A DNA stretch of 64,000 nt from Macrostomum hystrix (lineage: Eukaryota > Platyhelminthes > Macrostomidae), in assembly GCA_950097015.1 (NCBI GenBank), contig CATNEN010000011.1:4244501-4308500 (forward strand), read 5' to 3'. The position numbers and the translations under genes were made by a program. How positions within the stretch are numbered: position 1 is the stretch's first letter; each line of letters opens with the position of its first letter. Below the pieces are notes generated by a model. The model was not told the origin of the DNA and searched no databases. It saw only the letters and a program-made list of their open reading frames with translations. Of this stretch, positions 11,095-20,033 are shown piece after piece.

Positions 11095-11374
11095 CTAAAG
11101 CTTCAGTGGTTTCCCTATCGTCTTGTGCCATGATGTAGTTTTCAAATGAGCATTGCAGCTCTTAACGTCTTGCCAGCTATTCCTTGGTTTCGATTGTCGT
11201 GGACATGAATGCAGGCAGTAGCAGAGAGAAAGATGACAAAGCTTATCTGCTGCCCTCAAAGCGTTAAGCTAAAATTTGCGTTTTTAGCTCGTCTATGACG
11301 CGATTCTGACATTCCTAGAAGATGCTGCATCGCAATGCTGAAATCAAGTTGAAATAATTTTTCATAGGAGCTCA
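11095..11374. other. Short intergenic/3' flank, nothing recognised
   Basis: No gene or repeat supported. It lies just 3' of the minus-strand coiled-coil exon and may contain its 3' UTR. Confidence 0.3.
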
Positions 11375-11764
11375 TTACAGTTTGGGTGATTTTCTTAACG
11401 TCTCAATGGTGTCTGCAACATTTCTCGTCTCTTCATAAGTTGGTGCCGCTCCATAAAAATGTGTACCCATTTTTGATGGGGCAGCCGACTTCAAGCGATT
11501 GTACAAGATTCGAGCTTCACGCAGGTTGCCCGACCTGAGAGCCGTTTTGAGCGCGGCTGACTCCTGCCTTCGGACCGGAGCGGAGATTAGAAATTCCGTA
11601 ACAAGCTTTTTTGAGCGAAGCAGCCCATTCAAAATTTCCCTTTCTCTGTCGAGGCAGCTTATGAGCTCACTGATGATCCCATTCCACTGCTGCAGCCTCG
11701 GAATCATCTGTTCCGTTCGATGCACCTCCTCTAGTGTAGTTATAGTAAGTGCTGCACACTTCTC
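11375..11764 (-). CDS. Orphan coiled-coil exon of a RING/B-box-type protein
   Basis: On the minus strand an exon opens after an AAATTTTAG acceptor and reads 129 codons to a stop at 11375-11377. Its first residues (Glu-Lys-Cys-Ala-Ala-Leu) align without gaps with the first residues of the coiled-coil exons of the three complete genes at 49921, 55187 and 56840, including the Trp about 25 residues in. The middle has the shared Ala-Ala-Leu-(Lys/Arg)-x-Ala-Leu-Arg-x-Gly-Asn-(Leu/Val)-Arg motif. No RING or B-box exon is visible upstream (11765-13430). The gene is therefore either truncated or its first exons were displaced by insertions. The function cannot be stated beyond membership of this local family. 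Confidence 0.6.
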   Translation of the reverse strand, partial: EKCAALTITTLEEVHRTEQMIPRLQQWNGIISELISCLDREREILNGLLRSKKLVTEFLISAPVRRQESAALKTALRSGNLREARILYNRLKSAAPSKMGTHFYGAAPTYEETRNVADTIETLRKSPKL

Positions 11765-13059
11765 CTAAAATTTTTAATAAAATTGTAGAAAAAAGACTTA
11801 GCTGAATGACATAATTATCTCTGGGTCTAATTTTACTTGTGAGGCAGTGTATAAATTAGGATTTTTATCATTTTTAATTTCCGCCACTTTTCCTCACGCG
11901 CTAGCTAAATGTCGTTATTTCACGCAGTGCTCTTTGTTCGTAATATTCGCTCTCAAGTGGAAACATGCACCCACCCCAATTTCTTTGCATATATACGAGT
12001 ATATAGAGGAAAATATAAATGCGATCTTGACCTTGCTCAACTTGGCTCACCCTTGCGCACCCCCGCTCAACCTGCTCAACCTGCTCCCTCGCTCCCCAGT
12101 CATACCAATAACACTGGTTAAACTTACTATACGTTCTCGACGAAATATAAGCGATTAAACTTCCTAACTCTTTTCCTGTTTCGCTATTAAATAGACCGAG
12201 TTCCTTAGTTATTTTCCTAAAAAAGGAAAACAGTTATAGATACCTTTGCCTTCCCAATCCTCTCCCAAAGATCTCTCGTCGGCCTTCTTTACCCAAATCC
12301 ACCCTATTATATGATCCCTTTGAAATCCCAATATACCGTCCTAAAATCCCGTCCAAAAGTCCATCTGAAGTCTATCTGAAGTCCACCTAAAAGTTCCCTA
12401 AATACCCCCCTGAAGTCCCTAAACTCCGCCTTTATCCCTCATGAGACTGTACTAATCCCGGACCCCATAGAGGAAAGTAAGTGAGAGCGCGAAGGACGTT
12501 CACCAGGCAACTTCAATCCATCCTGATACGCCCCACGGACTGTGTGCCCCAGATCAGTGACCTTAGCCCTCGTGCCAGCAGCAGTAAATTCCGCTCCCAT
12601 TGTTAGTAGCTAGTGTCTTGCCGCTCGGGCATTAGCGCTACCTTAGGTATAACACGAACAGCGTGAAAAATACCTATTCTCACCCTCATAAATTACGCTA
12701 CCATCCCCCCCAAATACTCAGCTCACCAATCCCAAATCCAACAAATAGAGAGAGAGCTGAGAGGTCTGCTACACTTGAGAACTCTAATTGCTGACAGTTC
12801 GTCATGGGATAATTTTCGCGAGATTTGCATCTAGGAGCTCACTACACTTTTATGGAGATTTAAGCCTCATCTCACTATTCAACCTTTTTCTGTCATGGTC
12901 TTCATTATGACGGAACGATGGATGGATGGTGTTAGATTGAAAGAACACAGGGGGCATTTCAAATACCCCATTTTTCTTTTTTTCTGTATCTACCTAGTTG
13001 AAATTTATCCCCCAGTAATTATTACTTATTATTTCATTATTTAATTGATTTTAATCATT
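11765..13059. other. Non-coding DNA, no gene seen
   Basis: AT-rich with no open frame of note. CT-rich strings occur at about 12040-12110 and imperfect AAGTCC(A/C)-type microrepeats at about 12345-12425. A short string near 12570-12600 resembles the conserved 530-loop region of small-subunit rRNA but is too diverged and short to call. Confidence 0.4.
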
Positions 13060-13215
13060 TTAATTATGCAAAATAAGTCAGACAATTCAGATTCACTTGA
13101 GTTCATAGAATCATTTAGATGAGCTACAGTTCAATGCCGCATCAATCCCCCAGTTGACAGTAATCCCCATTTGATGATGATCACCCAGTTGACAATGACC
13201 CCCAGTTGAATTTTT
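13060..13215 (+). repeat. Dispersed repeat joined to a seed of the 18-bp satellite
   Basis: Bases 13066-13145 are about 85% identical by eye to 42385-42470 (shared block TTTAGATGAGCTACAGTT). Immediately after it, 13146-13210 holds about three units of the CAGTTGACAATGATCCCC satellite that fills 26024-30940 and 39213-40500. This small cluster is 13 kb away from the main arrays, so the satellite also occurs as isolated short runs. Confidence 0.65.
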
Positions 13216-13432
13216 ATATTAGCTGCTTATGTAGAAAATTGAGAAGAACAACAATTAATGAATATTAGGCAAAATTATTATCATACAAATATATCATTAT
13301 GACGTTATAAGATAACAAAACCAAAATGTAGAGGATTCAATTCAATGACAAAAGAAAATTTCTGCCATGATTGAAACTCTGGTGGGTGTAATAACTAAGG
13401 CCGAGGCTATTTTTAGTGAGCAGACAAAACTC
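13216..13432. other. AT-rich spacer
   Basis: No gene or repeat recognised between the satellite seed and the gypsy relic. Confidence 0.3.
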
Positions 13433-13951
13433 TCAATCTTGACTGCCACGCTGAGTGCGCGTCCATATATTATTTGCTAGAACTGGGGTGGCGACACCCA
13501 CCCCACTCCGCAACCAATCAAACGACCCAGATGTACACCTGGCGTCCGCTCGCTGCTTCATCGCGGCCTTGGCGCTCGCATCCATCTCTCGCAGCCGCTG
13601 CTCGTTGATGGGGACGCGCTGGGATGGCCGGGCGGCGGGGATGACATCGTTTGGTCGCCGGCCCATCAGCAGCTCGGCTGGCGCGCGGCCCGTGGCTGTG
13701 TGCGGCGTGTTCCTGTAGGCCAGCAGCCACTCGTCCAGAGCAGCCCTCCAGTCGCGCCGCTCCTCGATTGCCGCCCGCACGACCTTGTTGATTGAGCGGT
13801 TCAGCCGCTCTGTCATGCCGTTGGCGGCTGGGTAGTAAGGCGTGATGAGGCGGTATTTAATGCCGTAGCTTTCTAGGAAACGGCCAAACTCCTTGGATGA
13901 AAATGGCGGCCCGTTGTCAGTTACGAGCTCCTGCGGGATGCCAAATCGCGC
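13433..13951 (-). pseudogene. Ty3/gypsy relic, part 1: integrase core end and 3' LTR remnant
   Basis: On the minus strand this encodes the second half of a retroviral-type integrase core: Thr-Asp-Asn-Gly-Pro-Pro-Phe, then a Pro-x-Asn-Gly ... Glu stretch that supplies the catalytic Glu, then an Asn-Thr-Pro-His-x3-Gly motif. At about 13440-13540 it runs into DNA resembling the LTR of the neighbouring plus-strand gypsy (GGGGTGGGTG...CCACCCCAG), probably its own LTR remnant. The frame continues at 18873 once the plus-strand element and one copy of the GCGC duplication are left out, so both parts are one older element split by the later insertion. Confidence 0.85.
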
Positions 13952-14151
13952 TGTTAGCAGCTTAGAGTTCGCGGCCCGCAGTGTACACTGCGGGGGGTAG
14001 AGCGTACACGCCTGCGTGCGTGCTTGCGTGGCGTGATTGGGGGGTGGGTACGCCCACCCCAGTGTTTCTGGCCAAATATAATAGTGCTAGCGAGCCGGTA
14101 TGGCTCTTCGCGTATTTGTGTGCATGCTACCTGACAAACCAGCGTCTTACA
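13952..14151 (+). repeat. 5' LTR of the nested gypsy element
   Basis: It begins TGTTAGCAGC and ends GTCTTACA, 200 bp, and is the same sequence as 18673-18872. It contains short palindromic strings (GTGTACAC) and a GGGTGGGTACGCCCACCC inverted repeat. Confidence 0.95.
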
Positions 14152-14165
14152 CTGGTGGCAGCGGT
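14152..14165 (+). other. Primer-binding site of the gypsy element
   Basis: The bases directly after the 5' LTR read CTGGTGGCAGCGGT. The TGGTGGCAGCGG core begins one base from the LTR and has the TGG start expected for pairing with a tRNA 3' CCA end. The exact tRNA is not determined. Confidence 0.65.
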
Positions 14166-14171
14166 CTCAGC

Positions 14172-14966
14172 ATGACTAAGCAAGAATCTTTACTGCCGCA
14201 AAAGTTCAGCGGCGCCGGCAGTGACTCAAATGTCAGAATGTGGCTAAGCATGTTTGAAGACTTCGCCGATGACAGCGACTGGGACGATAAGAAGAAGGCG
14301 AAGAAGTTGAAGTTGCTGCTGTCTGGAGAGGCACAGATCTTTGTGTGGGAACTTCCAGACGAAAAGAAAGTGAGCTACGAGCAGCTTAAGGTGGAGCTCA
14401 TCGGGCACTTCGGCGACAGCCTGAGCAGCTACCGGGCGATGGAGGAGTTTGAGGAACGCAAACGTCGGCCAAATGAGTCTTTGAGAGAGCTGGCGTACAA
14501 CCTCAAGCTGCTGCACCTCCGGGCTCGGCCAGACGACTCTGTGGACGCCAGGGAGAAGGACGTGAAGTTCCGCTTGATGCGCCTCCTCCCAGCAGCTGTA
14601 AGAGATACGCTGCTCAAAGACCAGGACGCGGACTCCTGTCCGTTGACAGTCCTGATTGACCGGGCGGCCCGCATTGAGTTGGTGAGTCGCCAGTCATCAG
14701 CGACGTCAGCAGCCGTGACGGCGGAGGACAGTCGGATCAGCCGTCTGGAGCAGCAGGTTCAGCAGCTGGCTGCAGGTGTGCGAACGGGAGCCGCAGGCAA
14801 GGAAAGCCGTCAAAGGGCCATCAAGTGCTTCAGCTGCGGGGAAGTTGGCCACATCGCGAGGCAGTGCCCGAGAGCGGCAGGAGCCCGCTGCAGCAGGTGC
14901 TCAGGCAAGGGGCACACGGCGGCGGTCTGCCCGACACCAGCTGCACAGCCGCAGGGAAACTGCTGA
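14172..14966 (+). CDS. gag: Gypsy Gag (capsid and nucleocapsid)
   Basis: The frame from ATG 14172 encodes 264 residues; an upstream in-frame ATG at 14100 lies inside the LTR and is unlikely to be used. Residues about 10-185 look like a retrotransposon capsid (Phe-Ser-Gly ... Trp-Leu ... Trp-Asp-Asp, then a Leu-Lys-Leu-Leu-Leu-Ser-Gly-Glu-Ala string). The C-terminal part carries two CCHC zinc knuckles of the Cys-x2-Cys-x4-His-x4-Cys type (about 14827-14870 and 14887-14930). Gag assembles the cytoplasmic particle and binds the element RNA. The stop at 14964-14966 lies directly after a GGGAAAC slippery heptamer that leads into pol. Confidence 0.9.
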   Translation: MTKQESLLPQKFSGAGSDSNVRMWLSMFEDFADDSDWDDKKKAKKLKLLLSGEAQIFVWELPDEKKVSYEQLKVELIGHFGDSLSSYRAMEEFEERKRRPNESLRELAYNLKLLHLRARPDDSVDAREKDVKFRLMRLLPAAVRDTLLKDQDADSCPLTVLIDRAARIELVSRQSSATSAAVTAEDSRISRLEQQVQQLAAGVRTGAAGKESRQRAIKCFSCGEVGHIARQCPRAAGARCSRCSGKGHTAAVCPTPAAQPQGNC

Positions 14967-17900
14967 GGGTCGGCAGCCTGGGGCCAGCGCCGACCCCCTC
15001 TCAAGGGGCCCACAGATCAGCGTCGTCCATCTTTGTGCCAGTGCGTTTCGGCAGGCACAGCTCGCCCGCCCTGCTGGACACGGGCGCGCAGATTTCGCTG
15101 ATGGACAAGTCACTGTACGACAAGCTTGACTGCCGGCTCGACTGCAGCGACATCAGCGTCATGCCGACCTCTGTCGACGGCTCGCGGCTGCGCTGCCTTG
15201 GCCTGACGACGGCGGAGGTTGCGATCGGCAGCGCGATTCGAGCGCGGCACAGTTTTACCGTGGTGGACGGCATCCAGCCTAGACTGATTCTCGGCATGGA
15301 CTTCATCGGCCGGGTGTCGCAGACGGTGACCATCGACATGAAGGAAGGCGTCGTCCGGTTCGACAGCGATACGGTGGCTTTCAGCAGCGAGCAGCCGCGG
15401 GCCAGTTGCCGCCTGGTGCCAAGCGTTCTGGTGGCGCGCGTGGCGGTCAACACGGAGCTGCCGGCGCGGAGTGAGAAGGTCGTATGGCTCCGGGTGGACT
15501 CCAGCCGTGAGCAGGGGGTGTTCGAGCCCTGCGAGGACTTCGTAGCAGCCACGGCGGTGCTTTCGGCGCGCGTGCTGACTATCTCGGACGACGGCCGAAT
15601 CCCCGTCAAGATGTGCAACCTGGCCGAGGAGCCCGTGCTGCTGTACGCCAATAAAGCCGTCGGGACGTTCGAGGGTGCGATGGCCGGGGGGAGGAGCGAC
15701 TATCTCCAGGAGGACCCCCTCGGCTGGAACATCAACCCGGAGCTGTCCGAGGCGGATGCGGAGAAGCTGCGCCAGCTGCTGGAGCAAAACGAGGACCTTT
15801 TCGCAAGGCACGAGTACGACCTGGGCACGACGGAGCTGCTGCAGCACAGGATAGATCTGGAGCCCGGAACGCGGCCGCACAGGCAGGTTCAGCGACGTCT
15901 GCCTCTGTCCGTGCGGGACCAGGTAGACAAGAAGATCGGCCAGATGCTGGACAGCGGCATCATCGAGCCGTCCATGTCTCCTTGGGCCAGCAACCTCCTG
16001 GTGGTGCGCAAGAAGAACGGCGACATCAGGCTCTGCACCGACTGGCGACAGCTGAACGCCTGCACAGTCAAGGACGCCTACCCGCTGCCGCATCTGCAGC
16101 AAGCCATGGACGCACTGGTCGGCTGTTCCTGGTTCTCCACCATCGATTGCCGGCAGGGTTATCACCAGGTGGAGGTGGCAGAGGAAGACCGGCCAAAGAC
16201 TGCCTTCTACTCCACCCGCGGCCTGATGCAGTTCCGCAAGATGGGCTTCGGGATGTGCAACGCCCCAGCGACATTTCAGCGCCTTATGGAGCTCGTCATG
16301 TCCGGCTTATCCTGGGAGGTGGTGCTGACCTACATCGATGACATCATCGTCTTCAGCAGAACCTTCAACGAGCATCTGGCGCGGCTAGCACAGGTCCTTC
16401 AGCGGCTTCGAGGGGCCGGGCTCAAGCTGCACAGGGCGAAGAGTGTCTTCGGCCACCGCCAGGTGCTGTACCTGGGGCACCGGGTCAGCGAGCAGGGCAT
16501 CGCGCCAGACCCGAGCAAGGTGGACGCCATCCGCAGCATGCCCAGCCCGACGACAGCAGAGGAGGTGAAGCGGTTCCTCGGCATGCTAGGCTTCTATCGC
16601 CGCTTCATCCAGGACTTCAGCCAGACTGCGAGGGTGCTGCACGACGTCAGCCAGACAGCGAGAGACTTTAGATGGAGCAGCAGTTGCGAGCGGGCGTTCA
16701 ACGAGCTGAAGGACAAGTTGACGACTGCCCCGGTGCTGCGGCTGCCCGACTTCAGCAAGCAGTTCGTTTTGAGCTGCGACAGCAGCCAGTTCGCAGTGGG
16801 CGCCGTGCTCAGCCAGTTGCACGGGGACGCTGAGCTGCCTGTGGCTTTCGCATCGCGCACGCTCAACAAGGCGGAGCGAAATTACTCGGCGACAGACCGG
16901 GAGCTGCTGGCGCTGGTGTGGAGCTTGAAGCACTTCAGAACGTACTTGCTCAGTGTTCCCAGCTTCACCGTCTACTCCGACCATCGGCCGCTTCAGGGAC
17001 TGCTGGCGACCAAGGACCCGGAAGGCAGGCTGGCGCGGTGGCTGTCTACGCTGCAGCAGTTCTCCTTCTCGCTGCTGTACCGGCCAGGCCGGGAGAACGT
17101 TGTGCCGGACGCACTGAGCCGGGTGGCCGGCACGCGCCTGCAGCCCCGCTGGGAGGCCGCGCGCCTGCATGAGGAGCAGCGGCAGGACACGCTACTGAGC
17201 AAGGCGTTCCAGGCGCTAGCGACAGGAATCGACAATCTGTCTGACACCTGGGCGGCGCAGGTTCGCGAGCTGCTGGACGGGGCATCAATAAGTACGGCGG
17301 GCGTCCTGCTGTTCCACGGCAAGCCGGTCATTCCCAGCCACCTGCGGCCGCACTTCCTGCAGGAGGCGCATTCTAGCGACCAGAGCGCCCACCTCGGTGT
17401 TGACAGGACGGTGGCGAGGCTGGCGGAGCGCTGCTGGTGGCCGGGCCTGCGGCGGGACGTGGAGAACTGGGTGGCGAGCTGCGCCGTCTGCCTAACCAAG
17501 AAGAGTCCGACCAGGCCGCAGCGGGCACCGCTGCAGACGACAGGCCAGCCGACAGCGCCTTGGCAGCAGGTGCAGATCGATATTAAAGGCCCGCTGCCGC
17601 GCACGACAGACGGCAACGCCTACATCCTCAGCATGTGCGACACCTTCTCCAAGTGGATGGAGACATCGGCGCTGGCGACGATCGACGCCGTGACGGTGGC
17701 GGATGCGCTGCTCAGAGCCGTTGTGCTGCGGCACGGTGCCCCACAAGTGCTGCACAGCGACCAAGGACGGCAGTTTGAGAGCGACGTCTTCGTCCGGCTC
17801 TGCGAGCAGCTGGGCATCGAGAAAACTCGCACATCGCCATTCCACCCAAGCGGCAACGGCGTCGTGGAGCGCGGCAACCGGACACTGGGCGACATGCTGG

Positions 17901-18646
17901 CGACGGTCGTGTCGGAGAGCCAGCAGGACTGGGACCGGAAGCTGCACTACGTTACCTGGGCCTATAACACCTCTGTGCACAGCACCACCGGCCTCAGCCC
18001 GTACCAGGTCCTGCATGGCTGGCCGCCGCGGCTGGCGCTCGACAGCTGGCTGGTGGACGGCGACAAGGCGGCGAGCGGCAGCCCGCACGACTTTCTGCAG
18101 CAGACGCAAGCGAACCTGCAGGGCGCCTTTGACGCGGTGCACGGCCGGCTGCGGGACGCCCAGGCGGCGCGCAACCAGCGAGTCAACCAGGGTGCCAGAT
18201 TCGTGCCGTTTGAAGAGGGCCAGCTGGTAATGCTGCGCAACTCCGTCGTCAAGCGCGGCCAGACGCGGTGCCTCAGCGACAAATGGAAGGGGCCGTATCG
18301 GATCCTGCGGCGCCTCGGCGAGGTGAACTACCGCATCCAGGACCAGGCAGGCCGCCGGCGCAAGCTGGTGGTGCACCACGACCGGCTCCGACTCTTCATT
18401 CAGCGGCGGCCGTCGCTGGAGCTGCCTGCTGCCGCCGATGCCGACACGAACGCCAACGGCCTCGCCGTGCGACCGCCCAGTCCAGCGGCTGACCCGGGTG
18501 GCGATGCGGTGGTCGGCTGGCCGGAACCGGACCAAAACGTGCAGCCCGATGATCCGCCGGCGGCCCCGCCCGAGCCGGCCGAGGCTCTCCGACGCTCGGC
18601 GAGAGAACGCCGGCCTCCTGACTTTTACATGGCTGGCTTTGCTTGA
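14825..18646 (+). CDS. pol: Gypsy Pol (protease, RT, RNase H, integrase)
   Basis: The frame is open for 1273 codons and is probably entered by -1 frameshift at 14954 rather than from its own ATG. Domains in order are an aspartic protease with a Leu-Asp-Thr-Gly active site (near residue 84), an RT with the Tyr-Ile-Asp-Asp box (near residue 503, 16331), an RNase H (Asp start near residue 655, Asp-Arg-Glu near 690), an integrase HHCC zinc domain (about 860-905) and a catalytic core with Asp, Asp and Glu in the Asp-Ile-Lys-Gly, His-Ser-Asp-Gln-Gly and Gly-Val-Val-Glu-Arg strings (about 920-1025). No stop or frameshift interrupts it. A Pro/Ala/Asp-rich tail ends it 26 bp before the 3' LTR. No chromodomain or envelope gene is seen. 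Confidence 0.95.
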   Translation: MLQLRGSWPHREAVPESGRSPLQQVLRQGAHGGGLPDTSCTAAGKLLRVGSLGPAPTPSQGAHRSASSIFVPVRFGRHSSPALLDTGAQISLMDKSLYDKLDCRLDCSDISVMPTSVDGSRLRCLGLTTAEVAIGSAIRARHSFTVVDGIQPRLILGMDFIGRVSQTVTIDMKEGVVRFDSDTVAFSSEQPRASCRLVPSVLVARVAVNTELPARSEKVVWLRVDSSREQGVFEPCEDFVAATAVLSARVLTISDDGRIPVKMCNLAEEPVLLYANKAVGTFEGAMAGGRSDYLQEDPLGWNINPELSEADAEKLRQLLEQNEDLFARHEYDLGTTELLQHRIDLEPGTRPHRQVQRRLPLSVRDQVDKKIGQMLDSGIIEPSMSPWASNLLVVRKKNGDIRLCTDWRQLNACTVKDAYPLPHLQQAMDALVGCSWFSTIDCRQGYHQVEVAEEDRPKTAFYSTRGLMQFRKMGFGMCNAPATFQRLMELVMSGLSWEVVLTYIDDIIVFSRTFNEHLARLAQVLQRLRGAGLKLHRAKSVFGHRQVLYLGHRVSEQGIAPDPSKVDAIRSMPSPTTAEEVKRFLGMLGFYRRFIQDFSQTARVLHDVSQTARDFRWSSSCERAFNELKDKLTTAPVLRLPDFSKQFVLSCDSSQFAVGAVLSQLHGDAELPVAFASRTLNKAERNYSATDRELLALVWSLKHFRTYLLSVPSFTVYSDHRPLQGLLATKDPEGRLARWLSTLQQFSFSLLYRPGRENVVPDALSRVAGTRLQPRWEAARLHEEQRQDTLLSKAFQALATGIDNLSDTWAAQVRELLDGASISTAGVLLFHGKPVIPSHLRPHFLQEAHSSDQSAHLGVDRTVARLAERCWWPGLRRDVENWVASCAVCLTKKSPTRPQRAPLQTTGQPTAPWQQVQIDIKGPLPRTTDGNAYILSMCDTFSKWMETSALATIDAVTVADALLRAVVLRHGAPQVLHSDQGRQFESDVFVRLCEQLGIEKTRTSPFHPSGNGVVERGNRTLGDMLATVVSESQQDWDRKLHYVTWAYNTSVHSTTGLSPYQVLHGWPPRLALDSWLVDGDKAASGSPHDFLQQTQANLQGAFDAVHGRLRDAQAARNQRVNQGARFVPFEEGQLVMLRNSVVKRGQTRCLSDKWKGPYRILRRLGEVNYRIQDQAGRRRKLVVHHDRLRLFIQRRPSLELPAAADADTNANGLAVRPPSPAADPGGDAVVGWPEPDQNVQPDDPPAAPPEPAEALRRSARERRPPDFYMAGFA
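14954..14960 (+). promoter_or_regulatory. -1 ribosomal frameshift heptamer GGGAAAC at the gag/pol junction
   Basis: In the gag frame the heptamer is split G GGA AAC, followed by TGC TGA. A slip of one base back reads GGG AAA and enters the pol frame, which is open from 14825. This fits the X XXY YYZ rule exactly and sits one codon before the gag stop. A downstream GC-rich region could supply the stimulatory structure, but I did not fold it. Confidence 0.75.
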
Positions 18647-18659
18647 CTGAACTGCTTCT

Positions 18660-18669
18660 AGGGGGAAAG
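18660..18669 (+). other. Polypurine tract of the gypsy element
   Basis: AGGGGGAAAG lies three bases upstream of the 3' LTR, where plus-strand DNA synthesis is primed in LTR elements. Confidence 0.75.
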
Positions 18670-18672
18670 TAG

Positions 18673-18872
18673 TGTTAGCAGCTTAGAGTTCGCGGCCCGC
18701 AGTGTACACTGCGGGGGGTAGAGCGTACACGCCTGCGTGCGTGCTTGCGTGGCGTGATTGGGGGGTGGGTACGCCCACCCCAGTGTTTCTGGCCAAATAT
18801 AATAGTGCTAGCGAGCCGGTATGGCTCTTCGCGTATTTGTGTGCATGCTACCTGACAAACCAGCGTCTTACA
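18673..18872 (+). repeat. 3' LTR of the nested gypsy element
   Basis: 200 bp, identical by eye to 13952-14151. Followed by the GCGC target duplication. Its last 122 bases (from 18751) are the left end of the duplicated segment and recur at 30987-31108. Confidence 0.95.
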
Positions 18873-20033
18873 GCGCGAACATTTCTCGCAGGCGCGGGAC
18901 CAGTGCCTCGGCCGTCGTTGTCTGCATGAGCTGCACCTCTGGGAATCTCGAGTATCTGTCCACGCACACCAGCAGCATGTTGTTGTTGATCGGGCCTACA
19001 AAGTCAGCCCCAATCGACAACCAGGCGCCCTTAGGGATAGGCGTCGGCTGTAGAGGCGTAGCCCGAACGGCTGGCGTGTGAGACGTGATGGCACAGCTGC
19101 GGCACCGACTGACGAACTCCTCCGCTTGTGTTGCCATTCTCGGCCACCAGACCTTGCTGCTGAGCCTTGCGGTCGTCTTCTGCGAGCACTGGTGTCCTTG
19201 GTGCGCCAGCTCGAGCATCTGCTGCCGTAGAGCTGCTGGCACGACAATCCGCTGATGCCGAAGAAGAACTCCGTCTACCGCCGACAGCTCCTCTCGCAGC
19301 ACGTGGAGTGACCGCATCTCAGCGCTAGAGCGGTCCCATTGGCCGCCTTGCATCGCTGCTATCGCTGCCCGGATAACTGGGTCGCTGGCTGAGCTCTTGC
19401 GGATGTCTTCGAGCGTGAGCGCCTTCGGGACAGCCGCCTGCGCTACCTCGTTTATGTAGGCCTCTCTCAGCTGCTCGCTGGTCCTACTTCCTTCAGCGTT
19501 TAGAGGCTGCCTGCTGAGTATGTCTGCAGCATTGGACGCTCCTGGCTGGTATTCGACCTTGAATACCTGGATGCTGGATACGCAGCGCCATACTCTCGAC
19601 TCGTGGAGGCGGCCGTGACCCTGGCGCATACATGGCTGTCAGCGGCTTGTGGTCGGAGATCACCGTGAATTCGGGCGATACATACAAGTAGTACTCGAAC
19701 TTCAGGCAGCCGAACTTCACGGCGAGCGCCTCTTTTTCGGTCTGCGAATATCGCCGCTCGACGTCGGAGAAAATCCGGCTCGCGTATGCGACTGGCCGCG
19801 AACTGCCGTCGTGCTGTACTTGCGCCAGGATTCCGCCGAGTCCGGTTGGTCCCGCGTCCACAATCAGCTGTGTCCGTAGCCGCTTGTCGTAGAATGCCAG
19901 CGTTGTCGGCTCCGCAATGCTGCGCTTTAGCTGCGCAAAGGCGCTGGCCTGGTCGGCGCCCCACTGCCAGTTGGTGTTCTTCCGGGTCAGGCGTCGCAGC
20001 GGCTCCGCCACCTTGCCCAGCTGTGGCGTGAGG
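18873..20033 (-). pseudogene. Ty3/gypsy relic, part 2: RNase H and N-terminal integrase (copy A)
   Basis: The minus strand encodes the end of an RT connection domain, an RNase H (Asp-Ala-Gly-Pro-Thr-Gly-Leu-Gly-Gly ... Thr-Glu-Lys-Glu-Ala-Leu-Ala ... Ser-Asp-His-Lys-Pro-Leu), then a frameshift near 19575-19590, then the integrase zinc domain (His-x3-His ... Cys-x2-Cys) and the first catalytic Asp in Gly-Ala-Asp-Phe-Val-Gly-Pro. The frameshift coincides with a 7-bp direct repeat (ATCCAGC followed by ATCCAG). The element is cut off at 20033 by the 20-bp minisatellite, so gag, protease and most of RT are missing. It continues into 13433-13951 across the nested element. Confidence 0.88.

Larger units (their letters stand above)
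13952..18872 (+). mobile_element. Intact Ty3/gypsy LTR retrotransposon, nested
   Basis: A 4921-bp element with two 200-bp LTRs that are identical by eye, gag, pol, a primer-binding site and a polypurine tract. It is flanked by GCGC at 13948-13951 and 18873-18876, a 4-bp target duplication. The insertion splits the integrase of an opposite-strand gypsy relic at a codon level, and the relic frame rejoins exactly. Identical LTRs, unbroken gag and pol and a clean duplication indicate a very recent insertion. Part of its 3' LTR (from 18751) was copied into the downstream segmental duplication. Confidence 0.95.

Noticed and set aside
12560-12610. Similarity to the conserved 530-loop region of small-subunit rRNA (GTGCCAGCAGC ... 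AATTCC).
   Set aside because: The match covers only about 30 bases with several differences and the flanks do not follow rRNA; chance or a tiny relic cannot be separated by eye.
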